Origin: Pezicula radicicola
Lineage: Eukaryota; Ascomycota; Leotiomycetes; Helotiales; Dermateaceae
Length of the DNA: 64,000 bases
Assembly (NCBI GenBank): GCA_003008705.1
Contig: PDUO01000010.1
Location: forward strand, 186,001 to 250,000
Direction of reading: 5' to 3'
A model generated the notes under the pieces. That model worked only from the letters and a program-made list of their open reading frames with translations, made no database searches and had not been told where the DNA came from. The position numbers were made by a program, and so were the translations under genes. Each line of letters begins with the position of its first letter. Positions within the stretch are counted from its first letter, which is position 1. Shown one piece after another: positions 11,701 to 23,643 of this stretch.

Positions 11701-12034
11701 CGGAGGTCACGGCAAAAGGTCATAAGAATTCCCGTATAGTGGCCCGTATTCGCTAATTCAGACGCTGTGGCTAGGCAACGAGCAGCCTGTAGAGGTTGTT
11801 TTCTAGGGCTATGCTATTGGCTTCTGCTGCCGGAAATAATATACTCGTACTGGGGACGAATAAACGTTAATTATTAGGTGACGAGCCACGTTAAATTTAA
11901 CGTTCATTCATCCTTAATACGAGTAGTACAGCCTGTAACCTGTCGCATAGCCCTATAACCTATCGCTAAACTTTTATTTCTAGGGCATTAGCTAGCCTAT
12001 AACCGATTCCAATGACTTTTTGCCGTGACCTCCA
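11701..12034. mobile_element. MITE, CGGAGGT terminal family, copy 1
   Basis: Terminal inverted repeats of about 23 bp: CGGAGGTCACGGCAAAAGG at the left, mirrored at the right by TTTTTGCCGTGACCTCC with two mismatches. TA lies immediately outside both ends. Length 334 bp, including an inserted 80-bp hairpin element at 11844..11923. Non-coding. The TA target and short ends fit a Tc1/mariner-type MITE. Confidence 0.75.
11844..11923. mobile_element. 80-bp hairpin MITE, copy 1 (nested)
   Basis: Begins CTCGTACTGGGGACGAATAA and ends TTCATCCTTAATACGAG, near-perfect inverted arms of about 30 bp around a loop of about 20 bp (TTATTAGGTGACGAGCCACG). TA on both sides. Same length and sequence as copies at 43161 and 48447. 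Confidence 0.8.
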
Positions 12035-12666
12035 TATATCTTACTTATATACCTACGTACTAAAATATTAACAAATTGTGTCTCTAATAATTAATAGAAT
12101 TTCTTAGCTTGAGTTAGTTAGGACTACTATTTCTTATTGCTTGTTCTATCTGATAAAGGATTTAAAACTTTTAATGTTATTGACGTAAAGATAAGGTTAT
12201 TGTCACGAAACGGGCCGAGTCAGGTCACGTTATTTACCAGACCTCACTATATATTTTCGATATATTCGATATTCAAGGTTATTTCCTCACGTGAGTATAC
12301 TTAGACCTATTATCTTTACGTAGCTAATACAAGAAATTTACCTCTATCAAGTAAACACTTAGTAGATTAAGTGGTAACCTTTATTGTCTATAGAAACTGG
12401 TCGCATATATCACATGACACAAACTATCAAGATCCCACCTTCCACCAGTTCCTTTTTTTTCTCGGCTTGATAAAGCCGAAAGGTTGCATGTAAGCCGGCT
12501 CATACCGGTAGCGGGGTTTATTTTCATACCGAAGCTTTGAAGTGCCGTAGTGCTTCCCGAGACAGTATACAACACTTCCATGGCGCGACGTGAACTGTGT
12601 CGAGGAGGGCTCAAAACATTCAGTAAATAAAGGCTCTGTTCTCCCCGAGAAGACCGGTCTCCGTCT

Positions 12667-12674
12667 TATAAATA
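12667..12674 (+). promoter_or_regulatory. TATA-like element of the alcohol dehydrogenase gene
   Basis: TATAAATA about 96 bp before the ATG at 12763, in a pyrimidine-rich promoter. Position fits a TATA box; no other support. Confidence 0.35.
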
Positions 12675-12762
12675 CAAAAGTTTACGCCATAAAGAAACTT
12701 TCATTGAGCTTCTTTTGCCTTATTGTATCATATCAGTTGAAATTTGACAGCTGCAAGTAGCA

Positions 12763-14083
12763 ATGACGCAGATTTTCGATATTCCAAAGACTTATAAGGC
12801 GGCAGTGTACGGTTGGTGAAACATAATTTCTTGCTTACTTTAAGCAACTAACATATTGATAATAGATGATCCGGGAAAGATCAGCACCAAGATTGAAGAG
12901 CTTCAGACACCTGAGCCAGGACCTGGGGAAGTACTTGTTCGTCTGACTGTGAGTCTAGATATCTACTATGCCTTAACAACAGTTAAGAACAACATGTTAA
13001 CTAAAGCATTACCAGCACTCGGGAGTTTGTCATAGCGACCTGAGTGTCATGAAATGCGGTTGGGCAACACTACCTTTCCCAACGCCTAAAGGTCAAATAG
13101 GTGGCCATGAAGGAATCGGAATAGTGCATAAACTAGGTCCAGGTGGTGAGATCGGTACAGTCAAGCTTGGTGATCGTGTCGGTATAAAATGGGCTGCAGC
13201 TGCCTGTGGTACTTGCATGCCATGTCGAAATGGCTTTGATGGTCATTGTACACTCCATAAGATATCTGGGTATGTCAAGTCAGCATATCTTCCACTAGTT
13301 TCAGCTCCCTGATACTTAATCTGTAGATACTTCACCCCTGGTACTTTTGCTCAGTACGTGCTTGGCCCGGCGAACTATGTTACACCCATTCCAGAGAAAG
13401 TCGACAGCGCAGATGCAGCTCCAATGCTATGTGCTGGTCTAACTACGTACTCAGCGCTGCGTAAATCCGGAGCCAAGAGTGGTCAATGGGTAGTTGTATC
13501 AGGGGCCGGTGGTGGATTAGGCCACCTCGCCATACAAATTGGAGCTCGAGGTATGGCTTTACGTATGATTGGTATTGATCATGGATCGAAAGAATCTTTG
13601 GTCAAAGAGTGTGGTGCAGAAGCATTTGTGGATATGACGAAGTTTGACGACAAGAGCATAGCCGAAGAGATAAAACGTATCACGGATGGCGTTGGAGCCA
13701 AGGCTGTTATAGTATGCGCTGGTAGTAATCGTGCGTATGCTCAAGCATTGCCAATGCTGCAGTTTGGAGGGACCATGGTATGTGTTGGTATCCCCGAGGG
13801 GGAACTGACACCTATCCCGAATTCATATCCTGCGACTCTTTTAGCTGGACAGGCACATATCGTAGGTTCAAGTATTGGGTCGCAGATGGAAGCTATTGAG
13901 GTTCTTGATATGGCTGCCCGAGGAATTGTGAAGACTCGTTACCGTCTGGAGCCGTTGGAAAAACTAAGCGAGGTGTTCCAGGAGATGGCTGACAATAAAC
14001 TGGAAGGAAGAGTGTGAGTTACTGCAATCGCAACTTGATACTTGCACATGCTTACTTGATTTAGTGTTCTTGATTTGAGATGA
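12763..14083 (+). CDS. Zinc-containing alcohol dehydrogenase (MDR family)
   Basis: Five exons: 12763..12811, 12866..12948, 13016..13269, 13327..14013, 14065..14083. The last adds VLDLR, the usual end of the family, after KLEGRV. Catalytic zinc ligands are the Cys in SGVCHSD and His-Glu in GGHEGIG. The four structural-zinc cysteines are in CGTCMPCRNGFDGHC. The NAD(P)-binding motif is VSGAGGGLGHLA, followed by GARGMALRMIGID. The enzyme should interconvert a primary alcohol and aldehyde in the cytosol, resembling yeast-type ADH1/AdhP proteins in length. All intron phases agree and each splice restores a conserved motif. It stands alone between repeat DNA and the LtrA-like gene. Substrate preference is not readable. 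Confidence 0.92.
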
Positions 14084-14784
14084 GTCGATTGCTTGCGAGA
14101 TGGATTTGTTCCGTTTATAGAACACATTACTTGGTAAACAACTTCGAGTGAAAGGGGTCCTGTTAATTGCTTGGCTTCGGGTTCGGGTTGAGCCTTCAAA
14201 CTCAAATGCTGCACTGTCATGTTTCTTAACATTGAGATTAAATTATCGTCATCTATTGGTTCAGATGAAAACTCGGTTTTCGGATCATCGTATTCGCAGT
14301 GCACAACAGCAGCCAAGGCCGCCCAGCGATTTCCAAGCTTTTAGCTAGTGGTCTACACGATAATACATAAGCCTCAACCTCATTACAAGTGTCTTGACTG
14401 CATTTTTAGCTCCACTGCCAACTCAACATGTTTTATCATGATTACTGAATGTGGTTGTTCATAGGGAGATCGCACGCCAAAATAGCGCGGTAGTGTAGAA
14501 CAAGCCTTTCTTACTTCTCGGAACTGTAAGAAGTGTTATCCCAATCTCACCTGGAGATGCGGATTACGGCAGTAAGTAACACCCAAGGCTACGTATTCAT
14601 CGTACAAAATCGCGACCTTTTCCAATGTTATGGCGGGAGTGGTTCGGTCAAACATATGTAAAGTTTCTTTCTTTCTCAAAACGTCGCATATTTCATTTTC
14701 AACTTCAACTTTCGGCGCAGAATAGACGCAGAATAGAGAGCAAAAGAAATCCTTTTCGTGATTTTCCCATGCACTGAAGCAGAG
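14084..14784. other. Intergenic spacer
   Basis: 700 bp between two plus-strand genes. Small frames on both strands (for example 13939..14316 minus) overlap real exons and carry no family features. Nothing else recognised. Confidence 0.5.
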
Positions 14785-16747
14785 ATGCAGCCCATGCTTG
14801 CATTTTCCATTAGCCGCTCCACGGAGGAAGATCAAAACGAAGAGTTGTATGTGAGCCTATTTTTAACAGCAATTTACTTCGTGATGGAATTCTTCAAACT
14901 AACCATATTGCAGAACCAAACCCGACGAGCATGACTCCAAACCACTTCTCCTCCCAATCTACACATCGCCCGTAAACGAAGCCGGAGATGACGACGTTCT
15001 AGTAGCCGTACGCCACGAATCAAGCACTCTCGAACTGTTCTTCGATCTATTCCTCATAGCGAATCTCAGTACCTTCACAGCAACACATTCAATTGTCGAT
15101 GTACCAAGTCTCGTAGCATATGTCGGACTTCTCGGCATCTTATGGTTCACATGGTTCCAAATCACGCTCCATGATGTCCGTTTCGCTATCGATTCCATGT
15201 TCCAGCGTATCTGTAAGGTTGTTCAGTTTGTAATTTTTGTTGGATTTGCTTTAGTCGGATCTTCTTTTAATCCGGGAGGGAAAGAACACAATAATACTGT
15301 GAGTTGCAAGTCACACTATGCACAATTATGCTCAGATTCCAGAAGAACTGTAATGCTGACTCGTTGACTCCATGAAGAACTTTCGAATCTTATGCTATCT
15401 CCTTTTTATTAGTCGAATGCTACTAGCAATCGAGTACTCAGTTGCACTTTCACATATACGAAAGAAGTCAAAACGACTCACATTACCCCTGGTCACCACC
15501 ATAATAGTTCTTATCCTCTGCGCAGGCAGTTTCTACGCCATGACCCCAGCATTTACCGCCGCGTCTGGCAATGGTTTACGAATTTATTATGTCTGGTACA
15601 TTATTCTTCTCGTTGAAGTAATTGTTGTATTGGGAACGGCTATGTTCTGGAGAAGTCATAGTTTCAAGAAGACGCATCTCATGGAACGAATGGGTCTTCT
15701 TACTCTTATCGTTATTGGTGAGGGTGCTATTGGTGTTACGAAGACTGTAGGGAAATTGATGGGATCGAGTGGGTTGAGCTTTGAGAATGTTTTCTTGGTT
15801 GTATGCATTATAATTATACTGGTAAGTCAAAATATTCATCCGGAGTTTTGCGAACCAGTTGCTAACCATTATACCGTGAACAGGTCTTCATTTGGGCAAT
15901 GTACTTCGATAATCATCCCCACTACCACTACGGAACAATTCGACAACAGCTCTGGGCCCTCCTACACTTCCCGCTCCACTGCGGCATCGTCGGAGTAGTA
16001 GAAGGATCCCAACAAATAGCAATCGCACGCTACCTCTTCAAAAAGCTCTCCTCAATCGAACAGAGCGTCAAACAAGCTTGCCTAGTTGAGAACCTAGACG
16101 GAACCGCACTAGCAACAGTATTAACAACAGCAGTCAAAGCACTCAAACTCGAAGACAAAGCTGAATCCAAAGACCAATTCGCCATAATATTACAAGATAT
16201 CTACGAAGTGAGCAACATTACAGGTATCTGTTCAGCAACCAATACCACCAATCTCGCCAGCGGTGTCTCATTTCCAGAAGGACTAGGTACAATTGTTATT
16301 GATTCCTTCATTGGCCTCTTTGAAGCTAGCGGGATCAATATTCCAAAAGACAGCGACACAGAAACGATCGCTAGGTCAACATATGAAACCTTGTATATCT
16401 ATTACTGGGGATCACTTTTCATAACCGTCACCTCATTTTCAGTCCTTCTACTTCTTACACGTGCGAAAGAGCATCGGCCGATGATATTTGAGCGCTTCGC
16501 AATAAGCGCCAGGGGAGTCGCAGCTGTCATTTTCGTTATTGCGGGAGCGACAGCTGGTTCGCAGAATGCTGTTTATTACTTGATTAAGAGTCCAGCTATT
16601 CTTCCTATGGCTGCTGCAATCTTGTTCTTGATTTTATGTGCTGATCGTATAGGTCGCCAAAGGAGTGTCAGGAGGCAGGAGAATTCCATTTCCCATTTTG
16701 ATCGTAATAAGGATCGGTCTACATATACAAGAGCTTCGGATGCATAG
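14785..16747 (+). CDS. LtrA-family (low temperature requirement A-like) membrane protein
   Basis: Exons 14785..14846, 14914..15298, 15378..15821, 15884..16747, about 584 residues; all phases agree. A hydrophilic start is followed by RHESSTLELFFDLFLIANLS, the hallmark opening of the LtrA family. Then come many hydrophobic helices, the conserved VIGEGAIGVTKTVG segment, and WAMYFDNHPHYHYGTIRQQLWALLHFPLH. The middle of exon 4 holds a hydrophilic loop of about 130 residues with N-glycosylation sites, then three or more helices. Bacterial LtrA was named for a cold-growth phenotype; the biochemical role in fungi is unknown. The ATG at 14785 was chosen because an in-frame TAG lies 51 bp upstream with no ATG between. 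Confidence 0.8.
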
Positions 16748-17065
16748 CTTCGGAAGTTATAATTTAACTCTTTGATATATAGACTGCGGATAGAACCAAT
16801 CCTTTCACAACAGAAATTTTCAGTGTTTGTGTATCGCAGAGTGACCAAATTTGGATTTTTCTGAATCAAGTGAATTACTCAAATCAATTGAGTTACTTGT
16901 TCACTGAAAGATGACCAAGTCTCTGAAACCTAGTAGAGCAGAAGATAAAGATGTAATTACCACCTTCTAGCCATCCTCTCGCATCACTACTATCAGAATC
17001 CCATTTTCCCCACCCGAATTCCCCCCCTTACTCCCACAAGAAACCAACTCACACCAGCATCATCA
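16748..17065. other. Intergenic spacer with repeat-like motif
   Basis: Includes GAATTACTCAAATCAATTGA and GAGTTACTTG (about 16862-16905), related to the degenerate repeat at 2791. Otherwise nothing seen. Confidence 0.45.
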
Positions 17066-18712
17066 TTACCACCTCCAAACAAACCTAAAAATATGACAAC
17101 ACGGACCCGAAAAGCTCAATTCGGGCTTAACATCTCCCGGGAGAAACAAAGATAAGTGACAATCCCTCGGCAGATCCGGCGCAAGATTTAAGGTAAGCTT
17201 CTTTAATGAAGGTGCAACAGCTTTTCTGTTGACAAGGAACTCCGGAATTACTTGATCGAAAATTTCTATCCCACAATTATGTAGAGTTAAGGTTTGTAGA
17301 GACGCAGGTGGCCTGCCTCATAGGCTCTGTATTGGAGTCTCAAAGGGGAAGTCTTCTGTACAGCACGCAATTAATATTTTTTGTTCTAGTGGATGAGAGA
17401 GTAAGTACATCGTCCAGAATCTATCGGAAAAGGCGTTCACAGAATTGACCCCAGTCTCGTGAATTGCTCGAATTTACAAACCCCTTGCTGAAATATACTG
17501 AATGCTTCAAGTTAAGTAGGCCGGTTTGCTTAAGGGGATAAATTTGACGATGGATACACGAATAGAGCGGTTCAACACTTTTTCGACATGCTCCGAGTGA
17601 CTAAACTTAAAAAATGTATTCTTACGAACCTGAAAAGTAACGACACACTCTTCATTTATACGACGAAAAAGTCTGTTCTTGTTCGGGACCAAAGATAATA
17701 TCTGATAGAGTGTGTTTTTCCGAATATTTTCACTGGAAAGAGAGGTGAGTTTGGGCAGGCTTAGGAGAAAAGGTTTAAAAGGGAGTAGGCTGCTATCAGA
17801 TGTGTCTTTCTCGTACTTGATGGAAACTTTGCGTAGGTTTTCAAACCCTAGAATCGAGTCTTCACGAATGAGATCGTTGAAATCATCCTCGCTAAATCTT
17901 GACATGAGGTTGGCAACATTGTTTCTCGCGGATTTCTTGTGTACTGCGATGCCGACATCCTCAAGCTGCGATAGCACGGCAAGTACGAAGGTTACCAACA
18001 GATGCCAATATCCTGACTCTACCTTCGATCTTCCTCCTAACATAGAAAATGAAGCGCAAGGATATGGTATTAAGGCGTATCCGTTCTTCCTGGCTCACTA
18101 TAAATTTGAATTCACCAACCAGCTTGAGGTTTTCAGGCGTATGAAGAGAAAGTCCGCGTGGAGCCTCACGTTCTAGTCTATAGTCTGTGAGGTGTACGAT
18201 GCGTATATATCGAGTAATCTCTGGATTTGCAAGGATGCATCGGATTGATTTTCGGAGGCCGTTGGGTGTTTTTTTGGACGAGACTTTTGTAGAGGATTGA
18301 TTGACCTAGGTTTTGAAAGCGTCGGCAGCTATGCATACATCTAGGAAGATTCTTCCAGTGGGGTGTGCCTTTTTCTCCTGATACGTTGACAAATTCGAGG
18401 ATAATTATGATGAGTTCATTTGGGAGTTCATCGAAGTATGTCGTCGACTCTTTTGTATTCCAAGTTTGGGCGGGAGGAACCCGCCGTTGAGATTTCTGAA
18501 TCTGAATCCTCATGGAGGATTTGTTTAAACGGGATAGTTGGTGAGTTCAGCGGAGCTTCAGCACCGTTGGTTCTCTCTAAGGCGAACAAGTACACTACCT
18601 CAGATTCATTATCAACTTCGTGCCAGAGAGCTCGTCCATTCGTGGGTTTTATTTGATGCAAAATATCGCTAGACCTGAGGGCCGTTGGGCTGTCACTTTG
18701 CTCTTGCGACAT
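17066..18712 (-). pseudogene. F-box/leucine-rich-type protein, multiply frameshifted
   Basis: Read on the minus strand from about 18712. A frame with MSQEQSDSPTALRSS leads to an F-box (YFDELPNELIIIILEF) that lies in a different frame. After SILYKSLVQ a run of seven A changes the frame again, continuing as GLRKSIRCILANPEITRYIR and HLTDYRLEREAPRG. Another shift leads to YWHLLVTFVLAVLSQLEDVG and the frame 17507..18043. The remaining LRR-like tail (ASLQTLTLHNCG, APSLKKLTLNLAPDLP) is preceded by an in-frame TGA and ends at about 17066. At least three frame changes and a stop within one recognisable protein argue for a decayed gene; one homopolymer shift could be sequence error, but not all. F-box proteins recruit substrates to SCF ubiquitin ligases. 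Confidence 0.65.
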
Positions 18713-19183
18713 GGTGACACAATAATGAATTGATAATTTGACGCCTGTGGAAAGTTGAGAAGTTGGAAAGTCTGATAGTTGAAAAATAGGTTATTTAGCG
18801 TGACGAGGAAAGTGACTTGTCTCGCACCGTCTCAGAGATAGCCTGCTACTGAGCCTGGCTCAAAGTTCTTATTTGGAACGGGATTAGGTGACAGTTAAGT
18901 GACTAGGTTTCTGCACCACGTCTACATGGTCGACTCTACATACCTTGGATTGAAATACTAAGAAAGTGATCAATTATAAAGGCAAAATAGCTTGTACATT
19001 TGCGCTCTGCATAAGTATTTGATGATTCTTAGATGCGCAAAATAGGTTTAATATTAATCTTACTTCCTGCCAAGAAAATTCAATTATAACACCACTACAC
19101 GCTGCTTCACTACTCCTTATATCCATCTGTGTCTCGGTGCCCAAGTATCGTTATCTTAACTGCCATTTCTGCGGGCCATCGCT
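18713..19183. other. Intergenic spacer
   Basis: 470 bp between the F-box relic and the secreted-protein gene. No gene or repeat recognised. Confidence 0.5.
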
Positions 19184-19812
19184 CTAGATCCACACAGGAA
19201 ACAACAGGACTCTCGAGCAGGAACACGGAATATCCGTGTATGGACTTCCAGCGACACTATCAAAACCCTTAATCATGCGGAAAAGCTGAGGTGCGTTATC
19301 ACCGTGGAACCATTCGCACACGATCCAGCCGTCATATTCCTCATCTGTAAGTATTATCCCGTTGGGTCCATCATTCGCGAAGTTTCCCGACCCGTAACCG
19401 GTCTCAATGGTCACAGGTTCCCAGCGTGCGTAGTTTGTGTCGCCCTCAAATGCAATCAAGCTAAATGGGTAGTCACCCACGTCGAACTGAAGGTTCGTGC
19501 CATTGAAGAAAGCGGGCGTGCTGGTGTTGGGGCTGAAGACTGGATCAGCCAAACCCGCACCGGTATGATAAGCTTCGACTAGAGAAGGAGTTAGTCATGG
19601 CCAGAGTGATTACTTGAGGACCAGGATTACTCACGGCCCCACTCCTGGTAGGTTGTTGGACCATCGGTGACAACCATATGAATGTAAAACTCTCGTGTGT
19701 TGTTCTGTGTGTAAGGAACCCAGGTTTGTCTGGTCTGCTTCTCGGATGGAAGGGCGGAGGTGATGCCAATGACGGCAGCCGCTGCAAGGGCGACGGTGCG
19801 AAAGGAAACCAT
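19184..19812 (-). CDS. Secreted Hip1-like (hypersensitive-response-inducing-type, DUF7907-like) protein
   Basis: Exons 19812..19635 and 19578..19184, intron of 56 bp (GTGAGT...CTAG), 190 residues. The first 20 residues form a clear signal peptide (MVSFRTVALAAAAVIGITSA), then a possible KQTRQ processing region. The mature part has REFYIHMVV, YHTGAGLADPV, FFNGTNLQFDVG, GDTNYARWEPVTIETGYG, GWIVCEWFHG and PQLFRMIKG. This series, with two Cys near the C-terminus (PCSCSRVLL), matches my memory of the small secreted proteins related to Botrytis Hip1 and Magnaporthe Hrip2, reported to trigger plant cell death or defence. Family assignment is by motif memory only. The start at 19812 was chosen for the signal peptide; an upstream in-frame ATG would bury it. 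Confidence 0.72.
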
Positions 19813-22386
19813 TGTGTATGCTGTGGTGCCTGTACTGATCTGTTGAAGTAAATAGCTGGATGATTTGCAGTCAATGTGTTGGGTGAAGCAGCGTTTTATA
19901 TTATTTTTCAGAGGCAATGCAGTCAGTGAATACGAAGAGAAAATATGCGACTTATTCTATTATCCGTGCCATTCCGCAGCCGGCTACCAGAAATAGAGTA
20001 TATTTACAGACCGAAGGACAGTAACATGATCATCTGTAACCCTTCTCGTATTCACGACGACGGATGGAGAAGAGATCACCAGCTTCCCCTTCGTCATACG
20101 GCGCTATTTCGAAGAACTAAGCATCCGGAACCGTACGACCGGCATCATATCGTATCTGCTGGGCGATTAGTAATAGCCTCACAGTCCACTTGCGGTTGTC
20201 ATCTTCACGAGAGGTCCATGGAAGAAGGCGAGGAAGTGGATATTTGTACAATAGTGGTTGCTCGTCAAAGAGCGCAAGAGAGAAAGAGGAAAGGTGAGTA
20301 GATAGTCTCGGCGACGTTGGCAGGGGTGCCAAGAATAGATGGGGCTAATACAAGGTACTCGCGAGAGCTCAACTGTACCTACTTTACTCCTTGCCTACAT
20401 GCGAAGGTATTACTTTACTAATTACCTAAAGTGCCTATGGTAAAATTCTCATCGTCCTAGTACTGAGTTATACTCCTGATCAATTTTGTTGTATGACATC
20501 TTGCTTACTTGTAGCTCATTATCTTAGTTAGGAAACGATACCAGGTATCTTTCGGCGCAGTGGCACTATTAATACCTAACCCCCTCAGACTATGAAAGGC
20601 TTTATTACTCAACTGTTTTATGACAGGAAAGTCCAACTTCCAGTATTATGATCTCGGACGAGATGCCCAACGACAGTTTCGATGTTGAAATACATGGTCA
20701 CGGACTTCGCCTACGCTTCGTTATGTGAATACGAGAGAGGGGCAAGAAGGTACTTATTGCTAGACACAATCTGGTGATCTTAACATAGTCTATATCAAAT
20801 CATAAATGCTTAAATGCCTCCAATCAGAGACAAACAATCCAATACAAGAGTACCTAAGTATTTTCGCCACTAAAGATCCTCCACGATTTCCTGTTCTCAA
20901 TCTCAACCGTAAGTATTAGCTAGGAAGTAGCTTCATCTATAGCTCTAAAGACAGCCTCGTTACATGCTTCTATCTTATTACTTGCTAAATAAATAAAAAT
21001 TGTATTTATCATCGTTAACCGTCTCGTATTGTCGAGCTCCAATAAATGTACACCTCACCATCTAAAAACAATAAAACGCTCAAACTCTTTGTAAATCACT
21101 AAAAGAAATCTCAACGAAGCTTAGAAGGGCAAAGTAAGGAAGAAGAGTCCAGAAAAATAGCGGTGGTCGTATTAAAGCTATTAAGCATCCTTTAGAGAAG
21201 TAATTTCTGCCTAGAGAAGCCGTTGAATCCTGAAAATGCATGTTTTCCTAAGTGTTAGAAGGACAAAGCGTCTCTATACTACTCGCCTCCCTATTATGTT
21301 GCCTTTTACAACCACCGCACCTATAGCTAAGCATGCATGCGAATAAATTTAAGCTTATATACTTCAAGGTTCCCTTGCAGCATATATGACCCTATTATAC
21401 TGCGGTTCTTTTCTTGGACTAATGCTAACATAGGCACTGCAATAGTTATTAATTACAAGTAAATGTTACTCGTAAAGCTAAGGGCTTACTTACTGCACTG
21501 TCACTTGATAACTAGTTTGGAATATCTCTTATTAGACTTCCTCTATAGTTGGGTTAATTAATAAGCTTTGGTTGGTTTCTTTACGCTAATTCGCCTAATT
21601 CGGTACTTTTAACTATATCAAGAACTATGTCTAGATGGAGGACGCATCACTGGATTCGTATAACAAGAAAGATAGCTAAAAAGTACTAAAATAAGCTAAT
21701 ATCGTCCAAATTTCTTACCGTCGCTAAACCCTCCCAATTCAGCGCCATAGAAGTTCAACATCCCGGGTGTCGGAAGCTGCGTCGGAAGTTTTGTCGGAAG
21801 CTACGCCAGCTACCTTTCGTACAATATTCAGTTACTTACCTCAGCCTTTCAGAATTGACCAGCTTTACAATTCATTAGAACCTTGAAATAATCTCTACTA
21901 TACTAGAGGAGATCGAAGTACTGTACAGGATTTTTTCTCGGGCTTGTGGTACAGCAATTCTATGCTGACGAGTTGATGAATCGCTTAATTTTATGAATCC
22001 ATTACTGAGCCGTACTGAAGTATTCAAGCCAAGTGAAAACTCCAATTAAGTGAGATACTTAAGGTGAATGAAACATTTTGACCAAATTCATAGCATCAGA
22101 AATATTGTTATCGAATAAGCAATCAGTGACCACGCGACACAGTGCTCAGATTAATAACTGAAAACTCTCCTTGAAGGCTGGATGGGTGTTAGCATCTATA
22201 GAAACCGGAAAATGTTTTATATAATACAGATGCTGCTACGTGACTATATATATAAGAGGATTACAAAAGGGGATAGTAAATCACTTAATTCAGCTATGCG
22301 ATTCAAAGCTCGTTATCAAGACTACATAAAGAATTCTACAACCAAACCCTACAAACCCAACAAAACAAAACCCTCATAAACCCCAC
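19813..22386. other. Gene-poor AT-rich region, 2.6 kb
   Basis: Open frames at 19945..20301 and 20117..20332 have no family features. 20340-22180 is AT- and TpA-rich without open frames, like decayed repeat DNA. Around 21963-22001 a degraded end of the TGTGCCGACG-type element is visible (TGCTGACGAGTTGATGAATC then GCTTAATTTTATGAATCC). No gene supported. Confidence 0.5.
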
Positions 22387-23217
22387 CTAAGAACCACCAC
22401 CAGCAGCCTTAACCAACTTCTCCGCAAGCCAATCCGGCTGACTCAAAAAAGGACTATGCCCAGCACCACACCTCTCAACAACATCAAAACAACCCGGCAC
22501 CATCTCCCTCGCCGTCGCAACCATTCCCTCCTGAGCAAAAATCGGAATCGCATTATCCTGTTCACACATAATAAAAGTACTCGGAATAACCTTCCAAGGA
22601 GCAACAGTAAGATCATCAAAGAAGGTTTTATAACCCTGAGGCTTGAGATGTGCGATAAGTGGTGCAGCTTGTTCATCAGAAATATCGTTATATAATATTT
22701 CCTTCGGTGTTCCGGCTCTAACTTCCGTTTCGTCGTCCTGGGGCTTTCATGAATATTTTTTTTCTCTTTCTTTTTGTGATTAGAGGGCTAGTTGTAGACT
22801 TACATTGATAATAAACCAAGGTAGAGGTTTTCCCTGAAGTGCCTTAATCAAACTCACTCCCTCGGGTAACGCAAAAGCTGTACAAAATACCAGCCTAACT
22901 ACCTTTCCCCAACCTGCCCTTCCTCCTTTTTCAAGATCTTGTATATACGGTGCTAGTGCTTCACATCCTACAGTTCCTCCGTATGAATGCATGACAATAA
23001 CAATATCTTTTCCTTCCGACAAAAGCTTAGTGACTGCATCACGAACAGCTAAAACGTCTTGTTCATTATTTTGATGATGAGGTGAAGCACCCACGGAAGG
23101 GAGATGAATGCTGTGAACATTGTAGCCAGCTTTTTCGAGTAGAACGGTTGTTGGCCCAAACGCGTCCGGAGAGTGCCAACCACCAGGGACGAGGACGAAT
23201 TCTTGTTTTGAAGACAT
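22387..23217 (-). CDS. Alpha/beta-hydrolase-fold esterase-like protein
   Basis: Exons 23217..22804 and 22737..22387, intron of 66 bp (GTAAGT...CCCCAG, phase 0), 254 residues. The N-terminal strand and oxyanion region FVLVPGGWHSPDAFGP lead to the nucleophile elbow VMHSYGG (Ser78). The acid is in CEQDNAIPI and the catalytic His in CGAGHSPFLSQP. The order and 254-residue length fit the small EstC/salicylate-esterase-like group of intracellular hydrolases (AB_hydrolase_6). No signal peptide. The substrate is unknown. It stands next to repeat-rich DNA with no obvious pathway partner. The first exon could read through into a few more residues before a stop, but joining restores the Asp and His of the triad. 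Confidence 0.85.
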
Positions 23218-23415
23218 TGATTTCTGAATTTGATCAATTGCTTGAAAGTGATAGAATTGATTTTTTTTGGGTGGGAGTCTGGAGTAAATCTGGAGAACTA
23301 TGGGGAGAACCCGCTTCCGACTTTCAGTACATCCTCCCCCTTAAAGGTATACATCCGTCATTTGCTTCCGCCCTCGCTTAACTCCACTGTTACCCCTCCA
23401 TTCCGAGGCAACCTA

Positions 23416-23635
23416 CGGAGGTTCCGGTCAAAATTCGTGAGAAGATAGGCTATAAAGCCTGTAGTAGCCTATGGCTACAGCGGTCCGCTTATAGGCCTGT
23501 GGCTATACTTCTTATAGGGCCTTTAAGCGAAACTCCGCCCCTTAGAGGGTAGGGCAGCTACTAGCAAGGCAACTATAGTGCTTAATCACTAAGCAGACAA
23601 GTTCTATTTCTCACGACTTTTTACCGGAACCTCCG
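23416..23635. mobile_element. MITE, CGGAGGT terminal family, copy 2
   Basis: Terminal inverted repeats CGGAGGTTCCGGTCAAAA / TTTTTACCGGAACCTCCG, extending inward to TTCGTGAGAA / TTCTCACGAC, about 28 bp with few mismatches. TA immediately outside at 23414-23415 and 23636-23637. 220 bp, internal sequence unlike copies 1 and 3. Confidence 0.78.
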
Positions 23636-23643
23636 TAAACCTA

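Larger units (their letters stand above)
11458..12762. other. Intergenic region with nested MITEs
   Basis: 1.3 kb between divergent genes. Starts with a T-run and a C-rich stretch with CCCCCTGG units (about 11556-11582), then a TA-flanked inverted-repeat element carrying a second element (both listed). 12035-12660 is AT-rich with no gene; the last 100 bp is the alcohol dehydrogenase promoter. Confidence 0.6.

Noticed and set aside
14536..14835. Minus-strand 99-residue frame
   Set aside because: Overlaps exon 1 of the LtrA-like gene, which is supported by splicing and family motifs.
19945..20301. 118-residue plus-strand frame
   Set aside because: No recognisable motif; opposite-strand frame of similar quality; lies in AT-rich spacer.
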